Below, piece after piece: positions 1 to 7,504 of a stretch of DNA of 13,334 nucleotides; the first letter of the stretch is position 1; each line of letters opens with the position of its first letter. The translations under genes were made by a program, and so were the position numbers. Below the pieces are notes generated by a model. It did not search any database. It worked only from the letters and a program-made list of their open reading frames with translations, and was not told where the DNA came from. The DNA lies in assembly GCA_023457875.1 (NCBI GenBank), contig JAEXBC010000144.1, forward strand, positions 1 through 13,334, read 5' to 3'. Origin of the DNA: Bacillota bacterium. Its GTDB lineage: Bacteria > Bacillota > Clostridia > Lachnospirales > Cellulosilyticaceae.

Positions 1-638
1 CCCTTTAGCTGCAAAGGTCCTAGAGAGCAGTTTACCCCCAGCGCCGAAACACCCAATGCCTCTAGAGTTAATACCATACTTTCAAGGCTTGTCCCAAAAA
101 AGGTCCTTCCATTTTCTTCGAAGCTCATAGTACAGAATATAGGTAAAGAGCTATTTTCTTTAGCCGCTAGTACTGCTGCCTTTAACTCATAAAGATCTGT
201 AAAGGTTTCACATAAAATCACATCACAACCGGCTTTTTCTCCTGCAATCACTTGCTCCTTAAACACCTCATAGATTTCTTCAAAGCTTACATCACCTATT
301 GGCTTTAATACCTTTCCACTTGGTCCTATATCTAAAGCGATATAGGTATTAGGAAAATCAGCTTTTGCTCTTTTTGCTATTTCTACAGACTCGGTAATAA
401 TGGTCTCCACCGAATATTCCTTATCATGAAATTTATAACGATTCGCACCAAAGGTATTCGTGGTAATAACTTGACTACCTGCTTGAAGGTATTCTCTATA
501 TATGGCTTCTATTATCTCCGGATGTGTTATATTAAAAAGCTCTGGTAGCTGACCTAATTTTAACCCCTTATCTTGAAGCATTGTTCCCATAGCTCCATCA
601 AAAAATAATCTCTCTTTTCCTAAAATATCACAAACCAC
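1..638 (-). CDS. metH: B12-dependent methionine synthase, N-terminal homocysteine-binding domain (partial, runs off the left edge)
   Basis: This is the first 212 codons of a cobalamin-dependent methionine synthase, which transfers a methyl group from methyltetrahydrofolate through B12 to homocysteine. What is visible is the homocysteine S-methyltransferase barrel: the opening motif FFDGAMGTMLQ (residues 12-22), TTNTFGAN (59-66), and GVNCSLGP (201-208), in which Cys204 is the expected first zinc ligand. The folate, cobalamin and any activation domains lie outside the window. I chose the GTG start at 636-638 because GGAGG lies 8 bases upstream and no in-frame ATG precedes the DGAMGT motif. The start overlaps the last 11 bases of the upstream gene, suggesting translational coupling. 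That upstream neighbour is a MetH reactivation-domain protein, which favours MetH over a short B12-independent homocysteine methyltransferase or a fusion with methylenetetrahydrofolate reductase. Domain identity is firm; the exact enzyme type is an inference from context. Confidence 0.88.
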   Translation of the reverse strand, partial: MVCDILGKERLFFDGAMGTMLQDKGLKLGQLPELFNITHPEIIEAIYREYLQAGSQVITTNTFGANRYKFHDKEYSVETIITESVEIAKRAKADFPNTYIALDIGPSGKVLKPIGDVSFEEIYEVFKEQVIAGEKAGCDVILCETFTDLYELKAAVLAAKENSSLPIFCTMSFEENGRTFFGTSLESMVLTLEALGVSALGVNCSLGPLQLK

Positions 639-1323
639 ACCTTTTTCCTCCCTTTCTATATGTACACGTTTTAACTAAATTACAATCCGCACATGACTTT
701 TGTCTGTTTTCCATTTGGGTAGAAATACCTATTAGTGCCGTAACAGATTTGGTTGGAATAAGCATGTTTGATTGCGTTAAAGATAAACCTATTGTTTTGC
801 TAGCCTGTAGCCACTTCAAAAGACTTGCTGATAGTTCTAGCGAAACGTCACCATAGCCTGGACTATAACGCATGGTTAAGTACAACCCTTCATCCAGCTG
901 ACTTGCTATTTCCATTTCAATGTCATCACAAACTCTATCTATAAGAACTGAAGCACATGCATCCAACATCACTGCCTTCATCATATCCACCCGCTGCATC
1001 AAGCTAATTTGTCTGTCCACCTCTGCCCCTAATGTAGCGGCTATAATATAACAGCTGTTAACGTGCATCAATAAATGAGCTAAATCTTTGCTTGGCACAA
1101 AAACGGCTGCATTATCAAAAAACACACCCTTCTCGCTGCCATTAGGTATGGTAACGCTAAGCCGTTTATACACATATTTATTTAAAGAAATCCCCACTAA
1201 AAAGTGAAAGGTCTCTCTTATTTTCTCCTTAAGCTCTTCATCCGCCTTAGCTATAGGCATCCCCATATACCTAAGGGCATCTATTATCATTATATCGGTT
1301 ATCATCTTATTTTTCCTTATCAT
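628..1323 (-). CDS. Stand-alone methionine synthase reactivation-domain protein
   Basis: A 231-aa protein resembling the C-terminal S-adenosylmethionine-binding activation domain of MetH, here encoded as a separate gene. In the family this domain helps reductive methylation of oxidised cob(II)alamin, with SAM as methyl donor. The visible signature is RYSPGYGD (residues 152-159), matching the RxxxGY SAM-binding loop, followed by an IGLSLTQSNMLIPTKSVTALIG segment (about 178-199) that aligns in style with the end of the E. coli domain. The CP(D/N) that usually follows GY is replaced by GDV. The C-terminus adds four cysteines (211, 214, 220, 229) not expected in E. coli MetH. The start is uncertain: the ATG at 1323 has only a weak upstream AAGAAG, while the ATG at codon 7 (1305) is preceded by AAGGA and would give 225 residues. 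It sits 14 bases after the DNA glycosylase gene and overlaps metH by 11 bases, so it is almost certainly co-transcribed with metH. Confidence 0.85.
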   Translation of the reverse strand: MIRKNKMITDIMIIDALRYMGMPIAKADEELKEKIRETFHFLVGISLNKYVYKRLSVTIPNGSEKGVFFDNAAVFVPSKDLAHLLMHVNSCYIIAATLGAEVDRQISLMQRVDMMKAVMLDACASVLIDRVCDDIEMEIASQLDEGLYLTMRYSPGYGDVSLELSASLLKWLQASKTIGLSLTQSNMLIPTKSVTALIGISTQMENRQKSCADCNLVKTCTYRKGGKRCGL

Positions 1324-1337
1324 ACCTTTATTCTTCT

Positions 1338-1946
1338 TTAGGGCTTTTTAACCACAGATACAAAGGGATTATCTTTGATATAAAACCTCCAAAGTACCTC
1401 TTGATATTCCTCCGCATAGGGAATATTAATGCGCGTTGCACGCTCTATTTTATATTTTTCCTGAGAATCTGCAATCCAAAGTGCACCTTTATCCATAAGC
1501 GAAGTTGCATTTAGGGTTTTATCAATAGCTAAAGCCCTACAGAGCTTTCCTGGACCATTGGTAAGGTCAGTTACTCTTTGGGAGTTCATTTTGCGATTCT
1601 CCCTAGCAAAGCTGATAGACTCTGGGTTTAAAGGCTCTAATGCTCTAATGAGTACACCTTGGGGTACTCCTTCTTCATTAACGACCACATTTAAGCAGTT
1701 GTACATACCGTATATCAGATAAATATAGGTGATACCGCCCTTTTCAAATAGAGGCGCTGTCCGATTCGTTTTCTTTCCTCCAAAAGTGTGGGCGCCTTTA
1801 TCCTGCTCGCCCATATAGGCCTCTGTTTCTACAATCTTATAATAGTAGCTTTGGTTACCAACGGTTCTAACGATAATCTTACCAATTAAATCCTCTGCCA
1901 CCGTTGTTGCCTCTCTTAAGTAAAAATCAGAAGTTAATAGTTTCAT
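1338..1946 (-). CDS. 3-methyladenine DNA glycosylase (AAG/MPG family)
   Basis: A 202-aa monofunctional base-excision glycosylase of the AAG type, which flips out alkylated purines such as 3-methyladenine and cleaves the N-glycosidic bond. Key residues align with the human enzyme: Glu42 in VETEAY (general base, human E125), Tyr44 (Y127), His53 (H136), Tyr76 (Y159) and the intercalating Tyr79 in IYGMYN (Y162). LTNGPGKLCRALAID at 128-142 is also a family hallmark. The length is typical for bacterial members. An upstream GTG at 1973 would add nine residues, but the ATG at 1946 is preceded by a good AGAGGTGAT ribosome binding site, so I start there. It lies 27 bases after the YihY-family gene and 14 before the MetH-activation gene, implying one operon, with no obvious functional link to methionine synthesis. 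The cytosolic DNA-repair role is inferred from the family. Confidence 0.93.
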   Translation of the reverse strand: MKLLTSDFYLREATTVAEDLIGKIIVRTVGNQSYYYKIVETEAYMGEQDKGAHTFGGKKTNRTAPLFEKGGITYIYLIYGMYNCLNVVVNEEGVPQGVLIRALEPLNPESISFARENRKMNSQRVTDLTNGPGKLCRALAIDKTLNATSLMDKGALWIADSQEKYKIERATRINIPYAEEYQEVLWRFYIKDNPFVSVVKKP

Positions 1947-1973
1947 TATATCACCTCTTTTGTACATATGCAC

Positions 1974-2834
1974 TTATACATTAGGTCCTAATTTACGTAC
2001 CACTTTCTCCATATTGATTTCCTGAATAAGGGCATTCATCTCAGCTCCTAATAAAAGTAATGTACAACTTCCATAAAGCCAAATCAATAGAACAAATACA
2101 CTTCCTATACTACCATAGAGTTGGTTATATTTACTATAGTTATCGACATAAAGTGAGAAAAACAAAGTATATAAATACCAACCTATAGAAGTAAATGCCA
2201 CGCCAGGCCATACATTAGAGCTTTTTAAATATTTTCTAGGAATGAATTTATAGATTGTATACAATACCATCACCAAAGCAATAAAGGGCATGATGAGCCT
2301 TGCCATATTCCAAAGGGGCATAAAAATACCCTTTTGCATATCTAATACGCCAAATAGATAATCTCCTATTTGATTCCCAAAAACTAATCCCACCATAAGA
2401 AAAATAATAAGTAGCGCAAGCAAAACCGTATAAATTAGTGCAATCAATCTCGCTTTCCAAAAAGGCTGTATACATTTTGAATTGTAGGCAATGTGAATCC
2501 CCTTATTAAGGGTATTTACAGCTGTTCCTGCTGACCACAGAGATACAAAGCCTCCCACTGATATGAGCGTCGTACTTCTGTGATAAATAAACTGAGCAAT
2601 GGTGGCTTCAATAACTGGTATGAGACTACTAGGTACTATGTTTTTTAGGTGATAGATGAGAATACCAACCGGTATATTGGTATAACTTAATAAACTAATC
2701 ATAAAAATGATAAATGGAAAAAACGCCAGCACCCAGTAGTATGCCATATATGCACCAGTTGCAGATAAATTATGGGCGCTATATCGCCTAATCATTTTCC
2801 TGATAAATACAACGACCTTGTCATTACCCACCAT
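1974..2834 (-). CDS. YihY/virulence factor BrkB family membrane protein
   Basis: A 286-aa integral inner-membrane protein with about six hydrophobic helices: roughly residues 30-50, 85-105, 130-155, 175-195, 208-230 and 240-265. Sequence typical of the YihY/BrkB family is visible: GAYMAYYWVLAFFPF near the N-terminus, a GGFVSLWSAG segment near 90-100, a Lys/Arg-rich IPRKYLKSSNVWPG stretch, and LLIWLYGSCTLLLLGAEMNA near the C-terminus. Homologues were once called ribonuclease BN, but that activity belongs to a different protein, so no biochemical function should be assumed; roles in transport or envelope stress are only suggestions. I start at the ATG at 2834, with AGG five bases upstream; a GTG two codons earlier (2840) is possible. 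It is the first gene of the run leading to metH. A terminator belonging to the gene upstream lies at 2991-3032, so its promoter should lie in 2840-2990, where the DNA is AT-rich but I see no convincing -35/-10 pair. Confidence 0.88.
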   Translation of the reverse strand: MVGNDKVVVFIRKMIRRYSAHNLSATGAYMAYYWVLAFFPFIIFMISLLSYTNIPVGILIYHLKNIVPSSLIPVIEATIAQFIYHRSTTLISVGGFVSLWSAGTAVNTLNKGIHIAYNSKCIQPFWKARLIALIYTVLLALLIIFLMVGLVFGNQIGDYLFGVLDMQKGIFMPLWNMARLIMPFIALVMVLYTIYKFIPRKYLKSSNVWPGVAFTSIGWYLYTLFFSLYVDNYSKYNQLYGSIGSVFVLLIWLYGSCTLLLLGAEMNALIQEINMEKVVRKLGPNV

Positions 2835-2990
2835 ACTCACCTCAATTCAAAACCTTAATTGTCTTGTCTATAATATGTTTCACATCCTATAATTATTAAT
2901 ATCTCATCAATTTTAATTTTTATCCCTAGCATATAAAGTGCCCATCCATTTGGTCCTCTTTATTGCTTCATCCAAGTTTTTATCTTTTTC

Positions 2991-3032
2991 AAAGCAAAAA
3001 GCTCCTCCCAAGATAATAACCTTGGGAAGAGC
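2991..3032 (-). terminator. Rho-independent terminator of the lysine-rich membrane protein gene
   Basis: On the minus strand a 12-bp stem (GCTCTTCCCAAG with CTTGGGAGGAGC, one U-G wobble) encloses an 8-base loop at 3013-3020 and is followed by TTTTTGCTTT. It lies 6 bases after the stop codon of the gene at 3039-3554 and separates that gene from the YihY operon. Confidence 0.9.
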
Positions 3033-3038
3033 TGCTAT

Positions 3039-3554
3039 TTATTTCTTTTTAGCTTTGTTTTTACTATTTTCTTTATTACTATCTGTTTTTTTGTTGTTAT
3101 CGGATTTCTTTACATTATCTGTTTTGTTTACACTACTTTTGTATTTTGATAAAAGACCTTTTTTCTTTGTATCAGGTAATTTACCAGACACAACATTCAC
3201 AATCAAAATGCCTGCCAGTTCTACCTTGATTTGCTTTTTCGTAGGAATGCTGTCATATATTTTTTGGTCACATAGAAGTGTTTGAATTTGTGGACCAATC
3301 TTAGCAATAACCACTGGCATCTTGCGCTTTTTATAAATCCATGGAAGTTCCTGTTTCATCTGTTTAGGTAATTTGAGATTATTTATATGATCCTTCTTCT
3401 TATCAATAACAAATATAGATAATGCTTGCTTGTTTTCTGATATAAGTTTTTGTTGCTCATCATATTTCTTTTGTAGCTTTTTCCCCCAAAAATAGAGCGC
3501 AACTAAAATGGCTACTACGATTGCCAATACAATCCAAAAGATTGTCCAGTTCAT
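3039..3554 (-). CDS. Hypothetical single-pass membrane protein with lysine-rich tail
   Basis: A 171-aa protein of unknown function. One N-terminal transmembrane helix (about residues 4-24) is followed by a Lys-rich juxtamembrane segment, so the rest is probably cytoplasmic. A folded middle part (about 45-125) contains FVIDKKK, LPKQMKQELPWIYKKRKMPV, KIGPQIQTLLCD and IPTKKQIKVELAGILI, which resembles small hypothetical proteins I recall from Clostridia but cannot name. The last 40 or so residues are a low-complexity tail of Lys, Asn, Ser, Asp and Thr with loosely repeated KTDN/KKSD/KKTD units, probably disordered. The start at 3554 is well supported by AAGGAGG eight bases upstream. It appears to be a monocistronic unit with its own promoter (3608-3635) and terminator, divergent from cardiolipin synthase. 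The coding nature is supported by the RBS, the terminator placement and a coherent domain layout; function is open. Confidence 0.82.
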   Translation of the reverse strand: MNWTIFWIVLAIVVAILVALYFWGKKLQKKYDEQQKLISENKQALSIFVIDKKKDHINNLKLPKQMKQELPWIYKKRKMPVVIAKIGPQIQTLLCDQKIYDSIPTKKQIKVELAGILIVNVVSGKLPDTKKKGLLSKYKSSVNKTDNVKKSDNNKKTDSNKENSKNKAKKK

Positions 3555-3607
3555 GCCAAGTACCTCCTTGTTTATTACCTTTTTTATTTAATTCAACTTA
3601 TAAGCCA

Positions 3608-3635
3608 AGTATAAATAAGTATAGCATATCAACAA
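3608..3635 (-). promoter_or_regulatory. Probable sigma-A promoter of the lysine-rich membrane protein gene
   Basis: On the minus strand TTGTTG (3630-3635) and TATACT (3608-3613) are separated by 16 bases. A second TATACT at 3618-3623 lies between them. The -10 is about 53 bases upstream of the ATG at 3554. The AT-rich context lowers confidence. Confidence 0.45.
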
Positions 3636-3740
3636 ATAGAACACAATGTTGAAAATGTAAAGATGAAAAACATTCTTTATTCTATTTTTATATTTTTATT
3701 ATATAATAAAAAAGACATATTCATTTAAGGTGGTGTTTTT

Positions 3741-5195
3741 GTGCAAATTTTACTATCAGGATTTGGTTGGATTGATATTTTTATTTTTATTAATATCCTC
3801 TTAGTATTTTCTGTTGTTTTCTTAGAACACAAAAATGCTAGTGCCACTTGGGCTTGGATTATGCTTATGCTTTTTATACCTATTCTAGGTTTTATTCTTT
3901 ATTTACTTGTAGGTCAAGACTTACGCAAAAGAAAAACCTTTAACAAAAAAGAGGAGGAAGATAACTTCCTTACACTGATTCATAAGCAACAAGCTTCCCT
4001 TTCCTTCAATCCTTCAACCTATCCCAATCCACTAATCCCCGCACATATGGACTTAATCTATATGCATTTGAATGCTCATGAATCACTTTACACCGAAGAT
4101 AATGAAATCACTTTATTCACAGATGGCTGCGCGCTTTTCAATGATTTATTTAGACACATTGCAAGCGCCAAGCGTTATATTCATATTGAATCCTATATTA
4201 TTCGTGATGATTGCCTCGGCAAACTCTTTAAGCAGCAACTCATTAAAAAGGCCAAAGAGGGTGTCAAAGTAATCATCGTATATGATGAAATGGGCTGTTT
4301 TGGAAACTCCTATAGATATTTTGGGGATATGCGAAAAGCAGGCATAGAAGTAAGCTGTTTCTTTCGCTCCTATATTCCCTTTATCAAAAAAAGAGCCAAC
4401 TATCGTAATCACCGCAAACTCTGTATTATCGATGGAGAAATTGCTTATCTAGGTGGCTTTAATATTGGCAAGGAATACATTGGTATGAACAAAAAATTTG
4501 GTTATTGGCGAGATACCCATATGCGCCTAACGGGAAGCAGCGTTCACCTCATTAATCTTCAATTCTTATTAGACTATCGTTTTGCAACAGGAAATAACCT
4601 ATCCCTTGAAAAGTATATCCCACGCGTATTTTCTAATAATGTAGGGCAAGTTGGTATGCAAATTGTCTCTAGCGGGCCGGACTCAAAATATGCCAGTATA
4701 CATAATGGCTATATCAAAATGATTCACGATGCTAAACACTCCATTTACATTCAAACCCCTTACTTTGTTCCAGATGACGGCATTATGAGCGCCCTTAAAT
4801 TAGCAGCTCTTTCAGGCAAAGATGTGCGCATTATGATTCCTAATCGCCCTGACCATATGTTTGTCTATTGGGCAACCTATGCCCATATTGGTCAACTCCT
4901 GGATGCAGGTGTACGCTGTTTTACCTATGAAAATGGCTTTCTCCATGCAAAAACCATTGTCATAGATAGCGAAGTTGCCTCTGTAGGTACTGCTAATTTT
5001 GACATCCGTAGCTTTAAACTTAATTTTGAAATTAATGCCTTTATCTACGATGAAGCCTTTGCCAAAAAACTCACTGAAATTTTCATGAAAGATCTTAGCC
5101 TCTGCAAAGAGCTTACGCCACAGCTCTATCACAATAGGTCTTTGATGATTAAATTTAAAGAATCGATCTCCAAGCTTATTTCTCCGATTCTTTAG
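3741..5195 (+). CDS. cls: Cardiolipin synthase (phospholipase D superfamily)
   Basis: A 484-aa membrane enzyme that condenses two phosphatidylglycerol molecules into cardiolipin and glycerol. Two N-terminal transmembrane helices (about residues 8-28 and 36-58) are followed by two phospholipase D domains, each with a complete HxKx4D motif: His224/Lys226/Asp231 in NHRKLCIID, and His402/Lys404/Asp409 in HAKTIVID, the latter followed by GTANFDIRS. Length and architecture match bacterial ClsA-type enzymes. The start is GTG, with AAGGTGG upstream; no ATG is better placed, because the first transmembrane helix begins immediately. It is transcribed alone, divergent from the lysine-rich membrane protein gene, and ends in a strong hairpin terminator. 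A -10-like TATAAT sits in the AT-rich run just upstream (about 3700-3710) but its -35 is unconvincing. No catalytic residue is missing. Confidence 0.95.
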   Translation: MQILLSGFGWIDIFIFINILLVFSVVFLEHKNASATWAWIMLMLFIPILGFILYLLVGQDLRKRKTFNKKEEEDNFLTLIHKQQASLSFNPSTYPNPLIPAHMDLIYMHLNAHESLYTEDNEITLFTDGCALFNDLFRHIASAKRYIHIESYIIRDDCLGKLFKQQLIKKAKEGVKVIIVYDEMGCFGNSYRYFGDMRKAGIEVSCFFRSYIPFIKKRANYRNHRKLCIIDGEIAYLGGFNIGKEYIGMNKKFGYWRDTHMRLTGSSVHLINLQFLLDYRFATGNNLSLEKYIPRVFSNNVGQVGMQIVSSGPDSKYASIHNGYIKMIHDAKHSIYIQTPYFVPDDGIMSALKLAALSGKDVRIMIPNRPDHMFVYWATYAHIGQLLDAGVRCFTYENGFLHAKTIVIDSEVASVGTANFDIRSFKLNFEINAFIYDEAFAKKLTEIFMKDLSLCKELTPQLYHNRSLMIKFKESISKLISPIL

Positions 5196-5237
5196 GTCTT
5201 ATTTATTATCCATAAAACCAAATATTGTTTCAATATC

Positions 5238-5281
5238 AAAAAGAGAAGCTATGGTTTTATTTTTCCATAGCTTCTCTTTTT
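5238..5281. terminator. Bidirectional terminator between cls and the pncB-plsC-fapA operon
   Basis: A perfect 17-bp inverted repeat: the left arm at 5238-5254 begins with five A, the right arm at 5265-5281 ends with five T, around a 10-base T-rich loop. The A and T tails give U-tracts on both transcripts, so it can end cls on the plus strand and fapA (stop at 5315) on the minus strand. Confidence 0.93.
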
Positions 5282-5314
5282 AGTTATCTTCTTAGACATT
5301 ACTTGCTGGTCATC

Positions 5315-6724
5315 TTACACGCCAATGTAAATATCCCCTTCATGTTTTCTTATGGTACATCTAACAATCTTGTCGTCAATATACTTAATTAGACTTCCTA
5401 TCTCAACCTTAACGCCAGGATAAACGGCATCAGACGCCTTAATAAGGCCATCTTTTACTTCACTTAGTCTCTTGCCCAGCATCTCATACCTAGCCTTCAC
5501 CTCTTCATATTCAGTAACTAAGGGTTGTCTTGCTGCATTTAATTTTTGCAACATAGCCTGTTTTTCACTATCTAGCTGTCTGTTTTGAGACTTAGAAAAT
5601 AAGAATTTTATACTTTGGTCTACCTTATTTAAGTTTTCTGCTTTTTGCTTTACCTCTTCTGCTAACAACCTATGTTCTTGATAAACAGAAGGGGAAACCC
5701 CTATTTGTACTGCAGTAACTGTTCCCATTGGAGAGCCAATACTTCTTGCAGAAATCAAATCTGTAGCAGACACACTACCTCCTACGATAGTGCCTTTTCC
5801 TATTTCAGTCTTAATATTGCGGCCTGCTGATACATTGGAATGTAAAATAGCCTCTGCAATCACATCTCCACCTGCTTCAACATGTACATTTTGAAGGAAC
5901 TTGGCAATAACATTACCTCTAGCTATAATTTTACCTTTACCAGTACCTTGCATACCATAGCTTAAGTAGACGTCACCACCCGCCATAATAATTGCATCAT
6001 CTACTGAACCTCTAACTTCTACAGAACCGCCTGCCTTTACAGTGAAACCAGTATGTATACTTCCAGTAATCACTACACTTCCTACAAAATCGATATTACC
6101 AATACCGCTATCCAAGTCTCCCTGCAAAGTATATACCGAATTGATATATACATTATGATCATCATACTCCAATTTACCATCAATGTCGGCAACTAAGCTT
6201 ACACCATCCTCTAGTATAGCCGTATTTCTACCTTTGGGCATTCTAGCTTCCTTGCCTTTTTTCCCTCTTAAGACTTGACCATTTACATTATAGCCATCTT
6301 CTCCCAAAGTAGCTGGAATTCTTGTAGCCAATAGGTCACCTTTTTGCACATTACGTACTGCACTTAAATCCCTCAGATTTACAGTTCCATCATCATTAAC
6401 ACGAGGTTTAAATTCCTTTAAACTTTGTGCATCAAAAGCTAATTTAATACTACCATCTTGTCCATCTATAGGTGGCTTTCCTTGAGCAATAATATATTTA
6501 TACTCATATCGCCTTTCTTTGGCTAGTTCATTAAGTAGCTCTTCATTGATACCCATGGTAATTCCCTTTGATGAGATAGCCTCTCTTATTTCATGTTCAG
6601 ATAGATTACTGCCTCCATTTTTAGCTTCATTGAACCAGATAACCCCTAACATCTTATCTTTTGAAAGCTCTACATTTACGACTTCTCTGATTGGTGCATC
6701 CGTGTTAAAAAAATCTGCTGACAT
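5315..6724 (-). CDS. fapA: FapA family (DUF342) polymer-binding/assembly protein
   Basis: A 469-aa protein of the DUF342/FapA family. The N-terminal part carries the family region (IIAQGKPPIDGQDG at 78-91, VRNVQKGDLLATRIPATLGEDGYNV at 123-147, RMPKGRNT at 161-168). It is followed by a right-handed beta-helix-like region (about 200-340) with recurring Gly-Gly/Gly-Ser turns such as VGSVVITGSIH, AGGSVEVRGSV and AGGDVIAEAI. A coiled-coil segment rich in Glu, Lys and Gln spans about 348-425, and a short beta domain ends the protein. Homologues are named flagellar assembly protein A, but the family is widespread in organisms and contexts without flagella, and nothing here is flagellar. I start at the ATG at 6724 because GGGAGGG lies just upstream; an ATG at 6739 falls upstream of that site. 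It is the last gene of the pncB-plsC-fapA run, 34 bases after plsC. Family membership is clear; the role is uncertain. Confidence 0.88.
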   Translation of the reverse strand: MSADFFNTDAPIREVVNVELSKDKMLGVIWFNEAKNGGSNLSEHEIREAISSKGITMGINEELLNELAKERRYEYKYIIAQGKPPIDGQDGSIKLAFDAQSLKEFKPRVNDDGTVNLRDLSAVRNVQKGDLLATRIPATLGEDGYNVNGQVLRGKKGKEARMPKGRNTAILEDGVSLVADIDGKLEYDDHNVYINSVYTLQGDLDSGIGNIDFVGSVVITGSIHTGFTVKAGGSVEVRGSVDDAIIMAGGDVYLSYGMQGTGKGKIIARGNVIAKFLQNVHVEAGGDVIAEAILHSNVSAGRNIKTEIGKGTIVGGSVSATDLISARSIGSPMGTVTAVQIGVSPSVYQEHRLLAEEVKQKAENLNKVDQSIKFLFSKSQNRQLDSEKQAMLQKLNAARQPLVTEYEEVKARYEMLGKRLSEVKDGLIKASDAVYPGVKVEIGSLIKYIDDKIVRCTIRKHEGDIYIGV

Positions 6725-6758
6725 ATCTTTCCCTCCCATCGCAAATAGCCTTTATTTA

Positions 6759-7493
6759 TTAACCTTCTTCATTAATGATGTCTTGCATCAATCCTCTTAC
6801 TATATCTTCAGTCATCTTTGGTAAGGCTTTTTGCTGTTCAAGCGTTAATGTACTTGTCTGAATCATCTCTCCAATATTTACTGTAACTTTAGCTCTCTTA
6901 ATCAATTTACTTTCTTCATATATCTTGTGGGTATTTCGCAGCGCAATTGGTACGATTGGAACCCCTGTTTTAGTGGCAAGTTTAAAGCTACCTTCCTTAA
7001 AGGGTTTAATTTCATCTCCCGCAGTTCTAGTACCTTCTGGGAATAAGACAATAGATTGACCTGACTTTAATTCATTAATACCCTGTAAGATACATGCTAG
7101 AGACTGCCTTTTATCTTCTCTATCAATATAAATACAGCCTAGTGCATCAAACCATTTATGAATGATGGGCATTTTTGATACTTCTTTCTTTCCAATGTAG
7201 ATACATGGATCATCTATAAGACTATTGAGTATAACAATGTCGAAAATGCTTTTATGTGTAGCTACGTAAAGAGTTGGACCCGTTTTAGGTAGATTTTCTT
7301 TTCCTTTAACAATTAACTCTAAACCTGCACCCTTTATCATGTTCTTTGTAAGAATTTGCATAAGCTCATGAATCTTTTCTCGACTTTCTCTTACACCATG
7401 CTTTTTATTACCATATCCATATTCTTTTCGTGTTTTTTGGCCCACAAATTCCATTTTAACAAGAGAGCCTACTACCTTTGCACTTTCTAACAT
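6759..7493 (-). CDS. plsC: 1-acyl-sn-glycerol-3-phosphate acyltransferase
   Basis: A 244-aa lysophosphatidic acid acyltransferase, which adds the second acyl chain to make phosphatidic acid. The four acyltransferase blocks are present: THKSIFD with the HX4D pair His80/Asp85, a CIYIDRED block (120-127) containing the conserved Arg, VLFPEGTRT (149-157), and GVPIVPIAL (177-185). The N-terminus is charged and lacks the obvious transmembrane helix that many PlsC proteins have, so association with the membrane is probably peripheral or via an amphipathic segment; this is an inference. The start is firm, with AAAGGAGG five bases upstream of ATG. It lies 11 bases after pncB, so both are surely in one transcript, followed by fapA. 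The function could be a related acyltransferase with different acyl or head-group preference. Confidence 0.92.
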   Translation of the reverse strand: MLESAKVVGSLVKMEFVGQKTRKEYGYGNKKHGVRESREKIHELMQILTKNMIKGAGLELIVKGKENLPKTGPTLYVATHKSIFDIVILNSLIDDPCIYIGKKEVSKMPIIHKWFDALGCIYIDREDKRQSLACILQGINELKSGQSIVLFPEGTRTAGDEIKPFKEGSFKLATKTGVPIVPIALRNTHKIYEESKLIKRAKVTVNIGEMIQTSTLTLEQQKALPKMTEDIVRGLMQDIINEEG

Positions 7494-7504
7494 CGTATCC
7501 TCCT

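Noticed and set aside
1974..2834. Naming the YihY/BrkB gene ribonuclease BN
   Set aside because: That is an old mis-annotation; the activity belongs to an unrelated metallo-beta-lactamase-fold enzyme, and this protein is an integral membrane protein.
2938..3285. Plus-strand open frame of 115 codons rich in Leu, Phe and Ser
   Set aside because: It is the reverse complement of the Lys/Asn-rich tail of the minus-strand gene and spans that gene's terminator; it has no ribosome binding site.
4812..5132. Minus-strand open frame inside cls (also 4146-4412)
   Set aside because: Cls is intact with both catalytic motifs; these frames have no ribosome binding site or recognisable domain.
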